Shown: positions 10,918-22,189 of the stretch, piece by piece
Layout: every line of letters begins with the position of its first letter
Position numbering within the stretch: the stretch's first letter is position 1
Source of the DNA: Branchipolynoe longqiensis
Taxonomy: Eukaryota > Annelida > Polychaeta > Phyllodocida > Polynoidae
Direction of reading: 5' to 3'
DNA length: 64,000 nucleotides
Assembly: GCA_030323885.1 (NCBI GenBank)
Contig: CM059194.1
Coordinates: 28,430,363 to 28,494,362 of the forward strand
Program-made: the position numbers and the translations under genes
Notes under the pieces: model-generated
What the model was told of the DNA's origin: nothing
Database searches by the model: none
What the model saw: only the letters and a program-made list of their open reading frames with translations

Positions 10918-11338
10918 TGACTATGAATATATATTTATATATATATATAGCCTATATATTTATATATATGCATTATATATGTAATATATATAGATGGTGC
11001 AATGCTCATCATGCAGCTTCTTAATTTATGCCAGCAGCGGAATAAGGATCCATCTCCGACATGGCAAGCACAAAGATCCGGGTGGTGGCTTGTCTATTGT
11101 TTGTATTCACATAATTAATTATTGAGCACCTATATGGTGCAGTGCTCATCATGCAGCTACCTAAATTAAATATATACATCTATATGTGTATATATACAGT
11201 CAAACCTCTCTAACCGACCACCACCACAGATCGCCCACTCCCATATATGGATCGCTTTATTTGGGTCCAAAACGCTTTATTTGGGTCCAAAACGGTCGCC
11301 CATACAATGTGTGTATATGGATAGTGATAAACCCTTTA
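10918..11338. repeat. AT-rich tract, direct repeat and a pogo-like terminus
   Basis: TA-rich simple sequence at about 10925-11000. A direct duplication of GGTGCARTGCTCATCATGCA lies at about 10995 and 11136. At 11197, TACAGTCAAACCTCTCTAAC looks like the terminal sequence of a Tc1/mariner (pogo/Tigger) element, but no matching inverted end was found within the next several kilobases. The Harbinger element starts just to the right. Confidence 0.45.
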
Positions 11339-11595
11339 AGGCCCTGTCACATTACGGCGTATGGCGGGAGCGTATTGAAAACCTACGTAAGTCCTGCGGG
11401 TGCCGGCCTATGATGACCTTTGGTGACCTCTCGGGTGGGTTTGAGCGTATGTGGAACCTATGAGGAGCATACGAGGAGCGTATGAGGAGCGTATGATTAT
11501 TTTAGGAGCGTATGAGGAGCGTATGAGGAGCATATGCGAAACCTATGCACTACCTATGTTATCTCTGCGCGGTCCGCCGCCTGGTGGCTCCTGGG

Positions 11596-11604
11596 TATAT
11601 ATAG
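11596..11604 (+). promoter_or_regulatory. TATA box of the MADF-domain gene
   Basis: TATATATAG lies 34-42 bp upstream of the ATG at 11638. The ATG has a full Kozak context (GCCACCATG). The implied 5' leader is only a few bases long, compact as is common in small transposons. Confidence 0.65.
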
Positions 11605-11637
11605 CCTGCAGCAACAGTCTTCCCTCACTCTGCCACC

Positions 11638-13919
11638 ATGCCTGCTAAGAGGAACACTACTGCTGCTGCTGCTTCTGCTACTGCTACTACTACTACTAGT
11701 ACTATTGCTACTACACCAGCCTCCAGAGCTGCTGTAACTACAGGAGGAGGACTAGGCCGTGGGAGAGGCAGAAAGAGGCAGACTTTACAATGCTCTCCAC
11801 CAGCCTCCTCACCTGCCTCGCCACCTCGCCACTCTCCACACCACTCTCCAGAACACCACTCTCCAGAACACCACTCTCCAGAACACCACTATCCACTGGA
11901 GGAGCTGGAGATGGAAGTGGAGAGGTCGACGACGCAACGCTGGCGTCCCCACTCCAGCTCGCCATCTCCTGCCTCTCGGGGCAGCTCAAGGGCATCGTCC
12001 ACTGCCTCCACCGCCTCCGCCGCCACCACCGCCTCCAACGCCTCCACCAGCACCGGTGGCTTCTCCGTGTCAAAGAGACGGAGGGCCAAGAAGAGCGACT
12101 GTTCTCTGTCGGTCTTCAAGGAGGATCAAATGTTGGACTTCCTCCAGGAGAACCCCATCATGTGGAACATGAAGCTCACAGATTACCGCCACTCAGACAG
12201 AAAGGCCAAGATGTGGGAGGACCAGGCGACACTTCTGGGGACCACAACAGTCCATCTCCAGAAGTGGTTCAAGTCGCTCAGGTATACGAACACACGGCTC
12301 CACAAGAAAAAAAGCGGAGACGGAGCCGCTGACCTGACTGAATGGGAGCAGTGGATCCTGCGCAAGTTTGGGTTCCTGCGGTCCGTCGTCCGTCACCAAC
12401 CGGAGCCCTGCAGGAGTGTAAGTACATAATCTTTTATCGTTCTGACAAGTGAGGCTGTTAGTATTCTCGTAAAACCGCTCGTGTTCTAAGTTTGTTATGT
12501 TATGCTTTTGTTGTATTTATGTAAATATTCTAGTTATTTGTTAAATGTTATTTATTTCTTTAATGTTGAGTTGCTGAATAGTTGTTCTTAAATCGATATA
12601 TTGACAATAGATGTATCGAGATATAATCGTTATAAATCCATGTTTGCATTTAACATTAATTATTTTTGCTTTATATATTTTTGATTTACTGTTGACTTGG
12701 CGTGTCTTTTGTCGAAATATCGATTTGCGTTCATGTTACTTATGTTATTTTATGATTTTGTCTTGAAGTTGGCCGCTCCTGTCGCGTCTCCGCAGCTCGA
12801 TCTCAGCATGGAGGAGAATGTCCCGACCGATGTGGAGGTGGCGATGGACGAGGAGCTTCCACCCACTCCCCCCGCTACATCCCAAGAGCGGGGAAAGGGG
12901 AGAGGGAAGCGATCTGCCCCAGTCGACGACAACCTCCTTGCTGCCATCCACAAGAGGTTCGACGAGTCTGCGGACATCCTCAAGGTGATGCAGCCGCCTC
13001 CTCCACCGACACCGATGGTGACGAAGCGAGTGGCATTCGCCAACTATGTGCGGGACATGATCCTCACGATGCCGGAGGAGCGGTTTGTGTCAGTTTGTGG
13101 TCCACTCAACCGCATTGTGTCGCACCATCTGGAGGAGGAGGAAGGAACATGCTTGGGCCCGGTGGTTCGTGTGGCTGCTCCTGCTCCTGCACCTGCTCCT
13201 ACACCTGTAATGAACGTGTCGACACTGTGAGCTTTGTGATGGAACTGTTTATTTACCTCGTCTGTTCCCGGCATGCCCTAGTCCCGACTCACCATGACAA
13301 CTCCCCAGGATACATAACAACACCTGCACCTGCTCATGCACCTGCTCCTGGACCTGCTTGTGTGTCTGCAAGTGAGGCATACCAGCCTCAACCCCACCAG
13401 TGGACTCACCAGCCACCATCGGCATCACCATGGGCTTCACAGACACACGAGTATGTGCAGCGCTATATGGGGCAGCCGCACATTCATCATCAGCCACAGC
13501 CACAGCCGCCTCTGCCAAGTCTTCTGCCTCATCCTCTACCTCCAACCTCCGTGGGTCACGAGGCGGCCGCAGCTCTGCTGGTGGTACGGCCGTCACCGCC
13601 GCACACTGCTGGACATCTACGGACATTAGGGATGGTGGGGCACACGAGGGGCTCTCCCGGAGTCGTGGCGCGCGTGGGTGCTCTGCCCACTGTGGGTGCG
13701 GCATGGCCGGGGACTTGCGCTGCCACAGACATCGTGACTCCGACACGCGGCGACCCCACCCAAGTGAACTTGTCTGAGTCAGCCAGCCCAGAAGGACTAT
13801 TGAACTTGTCGGGATTGTCCGGGATATCTGGCATGTTGGGCGCAAATTCAGACTTATTCCCCTCGTCAGCCACACAGTCGCCAGCTAATGCCACTTCTAA
13901 TGGCAAGGGAGAGAAGTGA
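11638..13919 (+). CDS. Harbinger accessory DNA-binding protein (MADF/Myb-like), at least two introns
   Basis: In PIF/Harbinger elements this protein partners the transposase, helping it enter the nucleus and bind subterminal DNA (family knowledge). Exon 1 (11638-12417) starts at a Kozak ATG. It opens with an Ala/Thr-rich stretch and a basic GRGRGRKRQ motif, then three HHSPE repeats. After that comes a MADF/Myb-SANT-like domain (residues about 160-255: FKEDQMLDFLQENPIMWNMK, WEDQATLLGT, WFKSLRYTNTRLHKKK). It ends at a strong donor GTAAGT (12418). Exon 2 resumes in phase 0 at 12769 or, with a better pyrimidine tract, at 12796. It carries an acidic PPTPP region, a GKGRGKRSA basic patch and the C-terminal block ILTMPEERFVSVCGPLNRIV. 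This frame would stop at 13228. A longer frame to 13917-13919, rich in Pro/Gln/His and ending NLSESASPEG...GKGEK, needs a second intron (donor 13207 or 13227). An in-frame acceptor near 13372 or 13385 fits but is uncertain. The gene appears intact apart from this ambiguity. Confidence 0.75.
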
Positions 13920-14055
13920 TTGTAAATATGTGTAGATATGTAGTCTTAGTTTTTATTTATCTTTGTACATTTGTATGTATATATGTATATATATTGTATG
14001 TTTATATATTGTTTGTACATTTTTATGTATATATGTAAATATGTCAAGATGTTTA

Positions 14056-14065
14056 AATAAATAAA
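14056..14065 (+). terminator. Polyadenylation signal of the MADF-domain gene
   Basis: Two overlapping AATAAA hexamers lie about 137 bp after the stop at 13917-13919, with a GT-rich stretch (TTTGTGTCCGTGTTC) shortly after. Confidence 0.6.
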
Positions 14066-14214
14066 TATACTGTCAATTTTAATGTTTGTGTCCGTGTTCA
14101 GTAAAGGCATGCCATCATTTAATTGTTATACATTAAAGTACGATTAAAATTAAAATTAAAATTAAAACATAAATAAAAACTTTAAATTTAAAATATTTAT
14201 AATAATCTTTCTCC

Positions 14215-14790
14215 TTCCCCTTTCTCCCTCCCCTCCCTCACTCTCTCTATCTCTCTTCCTCCCTCTCTCTATCTCTCTTCCTCCCTCTCTCTATCTCTCT
14301 TCCTCCTTCTCTCTATCTCTCTTCCTCCCTCTCTATATCTCTCTTCCTCTCTCTCTATCTCTCTTCCTCCCTCTCTCTATCTCTCTTCCTCTCTCTCTCT
14401 TCCTCTCTCTATCTCTCTTCCTCTCTCTATCTCTCTTCCTCTCTCTATCTCTCTTCCTCCCTCTCTCCTCTCCTCCCTCCCTTATCCTCTTCTCTCCTCC
14501 CTCCTCTCTATCTCTCTTCCTCCCTCTCTCTATCCTCTCCTCTTCCCTCCCCTCCCTCCCCTCCCCTCCCTCCCTCCATCTCTCTCATTCTCTCCCTCCC
14601 TCCCTCCCTCCCTACCTCATCTCTCCCTCCCTCTCTCTCCCTCCCTCCCTCCCTCTATCCCCTCTCTTCCTCCCCTCTCTATCTCTCTTCCTCCCTCCCT
14701 CCCTCCCTCCCTCCTCCCTCCATCCCTCTCCCCCTCCCCCTCCCTCCCTCCCTCTAACTCGTCTCCCCCTTTCTGTCTCTGTGTCACTCT
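14215..14790. repeat. Pyrimidine-rich CT microsatellite of about 575 bp
   Basis: Imperfect repeats of CTCTCTATCTCTCTTCCTCC pass into CCCT runs. It sits between the two convergent Harbinger genes and would form a polypurine-polypyrimidine tract capable of triplex DNA. No coding content. Confidence 0.9.
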
Positions 14791-15113
14791 ATTTTTCCCT
14801 GTGTTCTTAGTATGTATGTAAAAGATTAATTCATGTAAAAAGAGAGGATATTCATTACAATTACATTAACTAGATGACGTTAAATTAGGGAGCGAAAGAA
14901 CATAACAGACATGTAAAATTATCTTTTCATATCTATAAAATGATATCATTTATTTTACTAGACATATAAACATGTTAGCATCTCATATAACAGGAGATAT
15001 GTCACAACATCACAGACATGTAAAAAGCGATAACAGTACAGTGTCAAGAAAAGCACATAAGTTTGCAAAAACAGTAGACAGACACAGCGCATAGAGACTG
15101 ATAAAATGTTTTG

Positions 15114-16417
15114 TCAGATCATCCTGTCTTGCCATGACAGTGCTCCGGCGGGTGAGACGACCCAGTCTTTAATTAGATTGCACTGTTCCTTTCCTAGCTT
15201 GGACGCGGTGTTGGGGTTAACAGGTAGAACGTCAATGTCAGGAAGGTTGTGGCCCTCTCGCCAACCTCCAGGCACAAAGTTGTTGTTGGCTGTCTCGGGA
15301 CGATCCAGCTGCATGTTCTGTAGCGCTGGGTAGTGTGTCCTCATGAGGTTGTGCAGAACAATGCACGCCTTGACGATGATCTTCACGTTGGAAGGGTGGT
15401 GCTGCATAGTCGTCAGCAGCACTTGGAAGCGGTTGACTAGAATGCCAAAGGCATTCTCCACCACTCTCCTAGCTCGGGAAAGCCGGTAGTTGAAGAGTCG
15501 CTCGTCATTGGTCAACCCCTCTTGCCGTACGGCTTCATCATGGTCGGCCGCAGGGCAAAGGCGTCGTCACCGATCAGAAAATACGGCACATCCTTCTGGC
15601 CGTGGACGAGCAGTTCAGGGTTCGGAAAGCCAATGGTGCCACCTTCTGTGCCCGCCTTCAGCTCGGAGGCGTTGTAAATCTGGGCATCGGATGCGGAGCC
15701 CAAACCGCCAATATCTGCCCAGATAAATTTGTAATCCGCATCTACAAGCGCCAACAGGACCACGGAGAAAAAGCCCTTGTAGTTATAGTAGAGTGACCCA
15801 CTCTTTGGAGGGCACCGGCAGGTGATGTGCTTCCCATCCAGAGCACCACAGGTATGGGGGAAGTTCCACCTCTCTGTAAAGAGGTCCGCGACGGCACGCC
15901 ACCCTTCTGGAGTCGTCGGACACGTCATGACCTCGGCCATGTACTCGTCGACGATGGCCTTACAGACTTCACGCACTATCAGCGACTGTGTGTTGTGGGG
16001 CAGCCTCCACCCGAACTTCATGGAGGAGTATTTTGTGCCAAATGCCAGGTGCCGCAGAGTAAGTGCTATTTTCAGTGCTGGCTCGAGCGGCACCCTGAAT
16101 GTGGTCTGTTTTTTGGCGACCCTCGGTCCCACTCAAGCCACAATCTCGTCAAACAACTGGGGAGGCAGCCGCATGAAGTTCACAAACGATGCGGTGTCCT
16201 CGCTGCGGAGCTCGACCATCAGCCTGTCGAACAAGCCAAACTGTGTCCACCTCCCAATCCAGGGTCTGACCCACACTGATCGTCGCCGCCACTCCCTCCT
16301 CCTTCGTCTCTCGATACGGGATGCCAGAAGAACAATGAGGTATAGACCAAGCTCATGGTGATAAAGGGCAACTCTGTAGAAAAGCTGGAACTGTACTTGC
16401 AGTGCCTGGGCATCCAT
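15114..16417 (-). pseudogene. HARBI1-like: Harbinger DDE transposase, one nonsense codon and one frameshift
   Basis: HARBI1-type transposase of about 430 residues, translated from ATG at 16417 (MDAQALQVQF). The N-terminal part ends LFDEIVA, followed by TGA at 16133-16135. The same frame then continues VGPRVAKKQTTFRVPLEPAL, a well-conserved family block, so the TGA most likely replaced CGA by CpG decay. The DDE_Tnp_4 domain follows: first Asp in GALDGKHITCRCPPKSG, second Asp near ADIGGLGSASDAQIYNASEL. At 15515 the frame shifts by one base in a G run (KPYGKRG, then LTNDERLFNYRLSRARR). The third acidic residue lies beyond in VVENAFGILVNRF, and the frame ends at 15114. All three catalytic acidic residues are present. 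Apart from these two lesions the gene is complete, so the insertion is recent in evolutionary terms or one lesion is an assembly error. Confidence 0.9.
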
Positions 16418-16465
16418 CCTGTATGAGTAGCAGTGCAGGAATGACTGAAGAAGGCGTGCGTTGCC

Positions 16466-16474
16466 TTTATATAT
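16466..16474 (-). promoter_or_regulatory. TATA box of the transposase gene
   Basis: Read on the - strand, ATATATAAAGG lies about 50 bp upstream of the ATG at 16417, similar in spacing to the TATA box of the opposing gene. Confidence 0.55.
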
Positions 16475-16500
16475 CGAGACCATAGGACCATTGTTTTAAT

Positions 16501-17849
16501 GAACTATACAACTTAGAAGGCGGTATAATCCTGCCATCCTCAAAAAAGCTACCATCGCAGAGGAGGAGGACAATATAGCAATATGTATATATATGTGTGT
16601 GTGTGTTGTAGATGTATATACCATAGCCTATGTATATATAATTCCTCCAGTGTGTGTGGCACGAGTGGGGGGGGGCATCCGTATACAACTCCCCGACAGC
16701 TGGGGGCGGGCACTCCACCAATGCGCCGATGGAGGAAGTAGCAAAGTATATATGTTCCCCTAGCATTTATACTTGTTTAACCGTCGGGATAATCCACCCC
16801 CGCATAAGGCGAGCCTTTGTGTTAATTTATATAATTATTCGATGTGAATTTCCTGGGCCAGCCGCGGGCCGCCGCTGCCCCTCGTCCCGTCTGCAGGTAG
16901 TCCGTGTCCGTCGGTGTCCTCCCCGGGCTAAAGTCGGCCAGCCAGAGTATCATCTAAATACGGAGGTTTGCCCCCTCTCGCATTTATCGGCCTAAAGCAA
17001 TTACTTAGTTATTTCAACTAACTGGCTGGTCTACTCGCCTTACGGTGTATTTAATATGTTTAAATTGATCCAGAACTAAGCAGATGCGCTAGTGTCACTG
17101 CCACTGTCACTGATAATCAGCCTAAGTTACTGTCTTATTTTAGCCAAAGGATCTATGCGTTAATTTGGTTCATATGTCTGGTATAATCTCCCCGCAGATG
17201 GGTTAAGTAGCTGCATAAGGCCTATTTAGGCTTAAGGCCCTGAATTATATATATAAAGCAATCCAATGTTAAGTTCGACCATAGCGGTTTACTCCATAGA
17301 AAACTGGAGGATAGTAAAGAATGCAAGGAACGGTCCAATCTACTTTTCCAAGAGCTCACGGCTTTTTATTCTTAACCAAACTAACATTCGTAGCACATCT
17401 CGTAGAAGTATTATGCAAACCCCTCCCCTAATGTTTAATTTCAAACAAGTTTAGAATTTCGATAATATAGGCCTAAAACTCGGCTAAAACATCAGAGCGT
17501 TATCAAATACGTCTGATCGGTCTGGGTCCGAACGCCCGACCTTCTATCATTGCCAGGCGAGTCGCAATTTGCGTCTCCTAGCAACGCTTTACGGCCGGAA
17601 ACCCGGTGCCCCGTGAATGTTTGGCATTCGCGGTCTGCCATGGCGAGTAGCCCGTATTTCCAAATACGGGTTAATCGGCGCATGCCCGTGAATGCCACAA
17701 GGCGAGTAGTCTCGCCCACTTCACTTGTATAATGTGTTATACATCACATGTGGAAATCGGAGGAGGAAAGCACACAGCGCTTTCCATTATATATAGGTAT
17801 ATATCAATTGTGTGAAACCTAGAGGAGGAATGCCGTGCAGCGCCCTTGT

Positions 17850-17885
<36 letters not shown>

Positions 17886-18249
17886 TGCGTGTAATCCAGA
17901 GGAGGATGGTAATGCAGCGAACTTCAACCCATATAATGCCAGGCACATGTCGCTGTTTCTAGGTTAGTCAACGAGATAGCTTGATGGCTGGACACGGTGT
18001 GCAACGTCTTACCAAAGACAGGTCCATGTTATTACCCATGTAGCAGCAGTCAGCACTGGTGCCCAGCCACCACACCAGTCAACTAGCCACACCTGTTGCA
18101 TCTACAAGCAGCTCCGGCAGTGAGCATGGTCTACAGCGGTTTCGCTATGAAAAGGTATGCTCAATGAAGTGCTTGTTACCACAGTCACACGAGGCCTGGG
18201 TTAGCTTACGATCGATTCGCGACGACAAAACGGCCTCATTGCGCCCTCC
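16501..18249. other. Intergenic; TA microsatellites only
   Basis: No coding sequence or repeat family recognised. A run of about 16 TA dinucleotides lies at 17853-17884, with short TATATATA stretches at about 16580-16640 and 17245. The CpG-rich part at 17500-17730 has no conserved frame I can identify. Confidence 0.4.
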
Positions 18250-18597
18250 TTACATAGTCCGATGGTTTTGAGTTTTTCTCATTTTCTGAGATAAACATAT
18301 TAGGTTGTTCATTATAATCTACCTTACGTTAGTTTGAAGTAACTTTTATTTTAAATTGCTAACTTTTGAGATATTTGAAATGGAAACATGCTAAATTAAT
18401 TTTGACAAGCTTGCCAAAACTCTAACACCATAGGCTTCTCCAGTAACAGGTTCTATTAATTAATTCAGTATTCCCTTATATGTGACGAGAAATGGTTAAT
18501 AAGTGCATCAGCATCTAAGTTAGATATGTAGAATCAAATCTAGATAATTGTTTTGGTTTTGAAAATTGTATGTCTTCATCAGACTATGCAGCTTTAA
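18250..18597 (-). mobile_element. TTAA-type MITE (family P), nearly complete
   Basis: It ends GACTATGCAGCT followed by TTAA (18594-18597). The other end, ACATAGTCCGATGG, has lost its first few bases. The interior matches the complete copies at 28759-29125 and 41720-42085 (ATAAACATATTAGG, CATCTAAGTTAGATATGTAG, GAATCAAATCTAGATAATTG). The TTAA target preference is that of piggyBac-type transposases, so this is probably a piggyBac-derived non-autonomous element. Confidence 0.7.
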
Positions 18598-18602
18598 GTG
18601 CT

Positions 18603-18929
18603 GGCCTCGCGAGGACGCCAACCTCACGGTGTCCATTTCGGAAATTTTGGACGCAAGGAGGTTGCTGCTGCTGCACCTGCAACCTCCTTGCGGGCTTTTC
18701 CAGTGGCGCCATTCAAAACTGGTTGGCGACCTGCCAAAACGGCGACAGGTCACCGACAACATGGCACCGACCTATTGGCGCCAACACATGCAATGCCGCA
18801 CTCACCATGTGGTCGGTGCCCTGATGCCCCGGGACTGACCCAGCGCTGACCCAGCGCCACCCTGGTGCCGACTGCGTATTTGAATCAATGTATCGAGTGG
18901 GTCACTGGGAGGTTGGCGTCCTTTTGGCC
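18603..18929. mobile_element. Foldback element with inverted ends of about 30 bp
   Basis: The left end GGCCTCGCGAGGACGCCAAC and the right end, read on the other strand as GGCCAAAAGGACGCCAACCT, are inverted repeats continuing through CCTC.C.GTG. The GC-rich interior contains shorter inverted motifs (GGTTGGCGACC, GGTCACCGAC). No coding capacity. It directly abuts the family P MITE. Confidence 0.55.
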
Positions 18930-19280
18930 GTAAGGAGGATGGTGCCGGACGCTGGCTCTCGTATGATGGGGGTATAAGTCGACCCAATGGAGAGCTGGTT
19001 GGGTCTCCTCCTTTTGTGAGAAGGGTCCACAGCGAGGAAAGGAGGAAAATCGGGTGACCACTGTCCCATATCGAGCATATCATTGCAGAATGAGTTTCCA
19101 ATTCTTTAAGTACTGATATTGTCTGATTTAAACAGTGGTTAATGTAGATAAATTTCAAATACAGTTCAAACACTTAAATCTGAGCAAAAGATACATAAAT
19201 GTGTGACAATGTCTGAACAAGAAACTACTAAAAAAATAATGGATGACCTTTCCATAATTTGAGCCAATCAGAGCTGTTCT

Positions 19281-19372
19281 CAGCCAATCAGAGCTGTTTC
19301 TTTTATTGCAAATGGTGGCCACTATAGGGGGCAGCCAGTTGCAATCGAAAAGAACAGCTCTGATTGGCTGAC
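19281..19372. repeat. Short palindrome containing CCAAT boxes
   Basis: CAGCCAATCAGAGCTGTTTC at 19281 pairs with GAACAGCTCTGATTGGCTGA at about 19351, enclosing a loop of about 30 bp. A further direct copy of CCAATCAGAGCTGTTCT precedes it at 19262. This could be the end of a MITE or a hairpin; CCAATCAG matches the NF-Y site but no gene is nearby. Confidence 0.55.
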
Positions 19373-19379
19373 ACTGAGT

Positions 19380-19545
19380 TTCGGTGGTGGTGCTGGTGGT
19401 GTTGTTGTGGTGGTGGTGGTGATGGTGGTGGTGATGGTGGTGGTGGTGATGGTTTTGATTGTAGTGGTGGTGGTGGTGATGGTGGTGGTGGTGCTGGCGG
19501 TGCTGCTGGTTCTGGTGGTGCTTGCTGGTGGTGGTGGAGTTTAAT
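19380..19545. repeat. GGT/GAT trinucleotide microsatellite
   Basis: Interrupted GGTGGTGATGGT repeat. The poly-His, poly-Pro and poly-Gly/Trp frames across it are artefacts. Confidence 0.9.
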
Positions 19546-19624
19546 GAATCCATCGATCGCTAAGTTGAATAAGTAGGACAAAATCTCCGTCAGTGTTTTG
19601 CTTTTGAAAATGTTATGACTTCTC

Positions 19625-19945
19625 TGTTGCATCATCGATGGTTTTGAGTTTCTGCCATATCCTTTTATATAAATACATTGATAAGATGGTAATTGTAATC
19701 TATTTGTCTTCAGGCTAAAGGAACTATATTCTAAGGGATTAATTTTGGAGATATATGGAGTGACAACATGTCAAATTAATTTGGGCATTCACATCAAGAT
19801 GCGAGACACCATAGGTTTCAGCAATGATATGTTGTATTAAATCGACTTAATATTCCTGATATGAAGTAATAAAAGTATAATAAGTGCATCAGTATCTAAG
19901 ATATATAGAATCAAATCTAGGTAATTGTTTTGCTTTACATCTACA
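19625..19945 (-). mobile_element. TTAA-type MITE (family P), diverged copy
   Basis: Shares with the copy at 18250-18597 the sequence ATCGATGGTTTTGAGTTTCT, AAATTAATTTGGGCATTCAC, ATAAGTGCATCAGTATCTAA and AGAATCAAATCTAGGTAATT, in the same order and orientation. The terminal sequences are degraded. Confidence 0.65.
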
Positions 19946-20027
19946 ATTGAAATGTCACCTGCTTAATCAAGTATTGTGCAGTAGTCTACTCTGACCTCTC
20001 AGACGGGGAGCAATATAAACAGGTGGA

Positions 20028-20378
20028 CCAGACAGGATGGCCGAATGAGTTGAGTGCCCGTCTCCTGTTTTGTGAGATCGGGGGATTCGGACCCATGGGT
20101 TCGTGGGCTCGAACCCTGGTCGAGTCAAACCAATGACTTAAAAATGTATACTTGTCGCTTCCTAGCCAGGTGCTCGGCATTAATAGGATAGGGCAAGGAC
20201 TGGTTGGTTCAGTATCAGGATAATGTGACTGAGTGGGATATCGGGTCATGGTGCTGGCTGCCTGGTCTCCCAGTGGGGCAGCACTATAAAGTCACCATGA
20301 GTGCACACTGTCACAAGTCGGTACCCATCCTGATATGACCTTCGATGTTGCTAGGACGTAAAACAACAACAAACAAAC
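20028..20378 (+). mobile_element. SINE family A, complete copy
   Basis: The tRNA-like head GGATGGCCGAATGAGTTGAG (box A) and GGGCTCGAACCCTGGTCGAG (box B) resembles a Leu/Ser-type tRNA. The conserved body (CTAGCCAGGTGCTCGGCATT, CAGGATAATGTGACTGAGTG, GGGGCAGCACTATAAAGTCA) and the tail GTTGCTAGGACGTAAAACAA followed by CAAA repeats are all present. A fragment of the same family lies at 20745-20790. Confidence 0.85.
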
Positions 20379-20802
20379 TTAGACAGGTAGGTGTGGACAG
20401 GGTGATTGTATCAGGGAGCCTAGGTGGTGTAAGGGCTAACACACTATCCCGGAATGCAAGAGATATATGGGAATGCAAAAGATTCCTGCTCCAGACGCAA
20501 TATTTCCTATTTTCAACGACAAATGCATCACAGAAATCATTTTTACATTAAAAATAACAGTTGAACATAAATAAATTCACATCATTTTACACTAATTTAA
20601 CCACTTCAAACCTTCATCTGAGAAAAGCCTTTTCATTTGACACAAACCTGACCATTTGAGATTTTCCTGTAAATTTCAACGTAAATATATAAATGTCATT
20701 AATATCTTTTGTCATTAAACAAAAGTGACAGAATAAAGGGAGCTACCTGGGATATCGGGTCATGGTGCTGGCAGCCTGGTCTCCCTACCTGTCTAGGTTT
20801 GT

Positions 20803-20945
20803 TTGTTGTTGTTTTACGTCCTAGCAACATCGAAGGTCATATCAGGATGTGTACCGACTTGTGACAGTGTGCAGTCATGGTGACTTTATAGTGCTGCCCC
20901 ACTGGGAGACCAGGCTGCCAGCACCATGACCCGATATCCCACTCG
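20803..20945 (-). mobile_element. SINE family A, 3' fragment
   Basis: It begins TTTGTTGTTGTTTTACGTCC, the reverse complement of the tail, and stops after GACCCGATATCCCACTC, so only the last 140 bp remain. Confidence 0.8.
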
Positions 20946-21109
20946 CTGAAACTGCATTAAACCAATACAAATTAATCAATTAACTTGTTACTGCGTGATA
21001 GCACTGACAACAGAGCTTATTGCAATCTTTTTTTGGTCATCGTACCTCATTTCTTACATCCTTGTTAACTGCTTTGAACGCATGTTTTAATAGAACATGT
21101 ATTTTTGGA

Positions 21110-21448
21110 ACCAGACGGGATGGCCGAATGAGTTAGAGCGTCCGTCTCCCGTGCTGGTAGATCGTGGGGTCGTGGGTTCGAGTCCCGGTCGAGTCAAACC
21201 AATGACTTTAAAATTGATACTTGTCGCTTCCTAGCCAGGCGCTCGGCATTATTAGGATAGGGCAAGGACTGGTGTGCTCAGTGTCAGGATAATGTGACTG
21301 AGTGGGATACCGGGTCATGGTGCCGGCGGCCTGGTTTCCCAGTGGGACAGCACTATAAAGTTGCCATGAGTGCGCACTGTCACAAGTCGGTACCCGTCCT
21401 GATATGACCTTACATGTTGCTAGGACGTAAAACAACAACAAACAAACA
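21110..21448 (+). mobile_element. SINE family A, complete copy with 16-bp target duplication
   Basis: A full-length copy from ACCAGACGGGATGGCCGAAT through AACAACAACAAACAAACA, flanked by AACATGTATTTTTGGA (21094-21109 and 21449-21464). The box B GTCGTGGGTTCGAGTCCC is intact. The perfect duplication makes this a young copy and the best reference for the family here (about 340 bp). Confidence 0.9.
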
Positions 21449-21734
21449 AACATGTATTTTTGGACTGAGAACGATTTATTGGTGAGTGTTTTGGGGGGAG
21501 GAGATGAACCATGTGAAAAGTATACTGATGGCCGTCTTCTTACTCACTGCTACTTAGGCGGTCCTGACAACTGTCTGCCAGTCCCCGCCTTCAAAGTACT
21601 CTAAACAACGCATAAGGAAGAAAGCAAGACAAGTCACGCAACATTGACAGTGATAAGGTTGAGCTTTATTGGCTACAACTCTTGTTCACCTACTAGCGAC
21701 CTGCCACCCTGACTCACTTCCCAGCTAACAAAAA

Positions 21735-21960
21735 AACATCATACTGACGTCAGTATAACGTTATTGAATGTTACAATAATGTTACAAAAAAAACGTCATA
21801 TAAACGTTATTTTGTATGGAGTAAATAACGTTATATAATGTGATTTTATAATGTTATAGTAAAGTTTTTTAACATCACTATGACGTTTTCGTTTAATGTT
21901 AGTGCAACATTTTTTAATGTCAATAGGATGTTTTTTTATAACATTCAAGAACCCGTTGAT
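21735..21960. repeat. AACGTTATA-rich degenerate tandem repeat
   Basis: Repeated variants of AACGTTATATAATGTTATAA and AACATT, in both orientations because the motif is nearly palindromic. Typical of a degenerate satellite; no coding value. Confidence 0.6.
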
Positions 21961-22189
21961 GATGACATAAAATTGTTGTATAGAGATAATAATAACACTG
22001 AACAACACATAAAATGATTATAGACTCTTGAGTTACAATCTTCCTCAAATTTGGCACAGTGTTACAATAACCATTCAGTGAGAGTAATATATATTATTTA
22101 TATCAATATTATATCCAAAATTATGGAAAATAATGGATGTTGATTGGACATATAAAGACAAATTGATATTGTCTGATCTGATACATTTA

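Larger units (their letters stand above)
11339..16500. mobile_element. PIF/Harbinger DNA transposon with two convergent genes
   Basis: The element is defined by its two genes: a MADF/Myb-like DNA-binding protein on + (11638-13919) and a DDE_Tnp_4-type transposase on - (15114-16417). This pair is the hallmark of PIF/Harbinger. The left end is probably at about 11339-11340 (AGGCCCTGTCACATTACGGC preceded by TTA, a TWA-type target). It is followed by subterminal repeats of GGAGCGTATGAG at about 11460-11535. I could not find the matching inverted right end, so the right boundary given is only the upstream side of the transposase promoter; the end may be deleted or too diverged. The genes converge on a long pyrimidine-rich microsatellite. 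Confidence 0.8.

Noticed and set aside
17221..17245. Right terminal inverted repeat of the Harbinger element (TTAAGGCCCTGAATT)
   Set aside because: It is in direct, not inverted, orientation relative to the left end at 11339, and matches only about 10 bases, partly because the motif is self-complementary.
19155..19635. Poly-His, poly-Pro and poly-Gly/Trp open frames
   Set aside because: They only translate the GGT/GAT microsatellite at 19380-19545.
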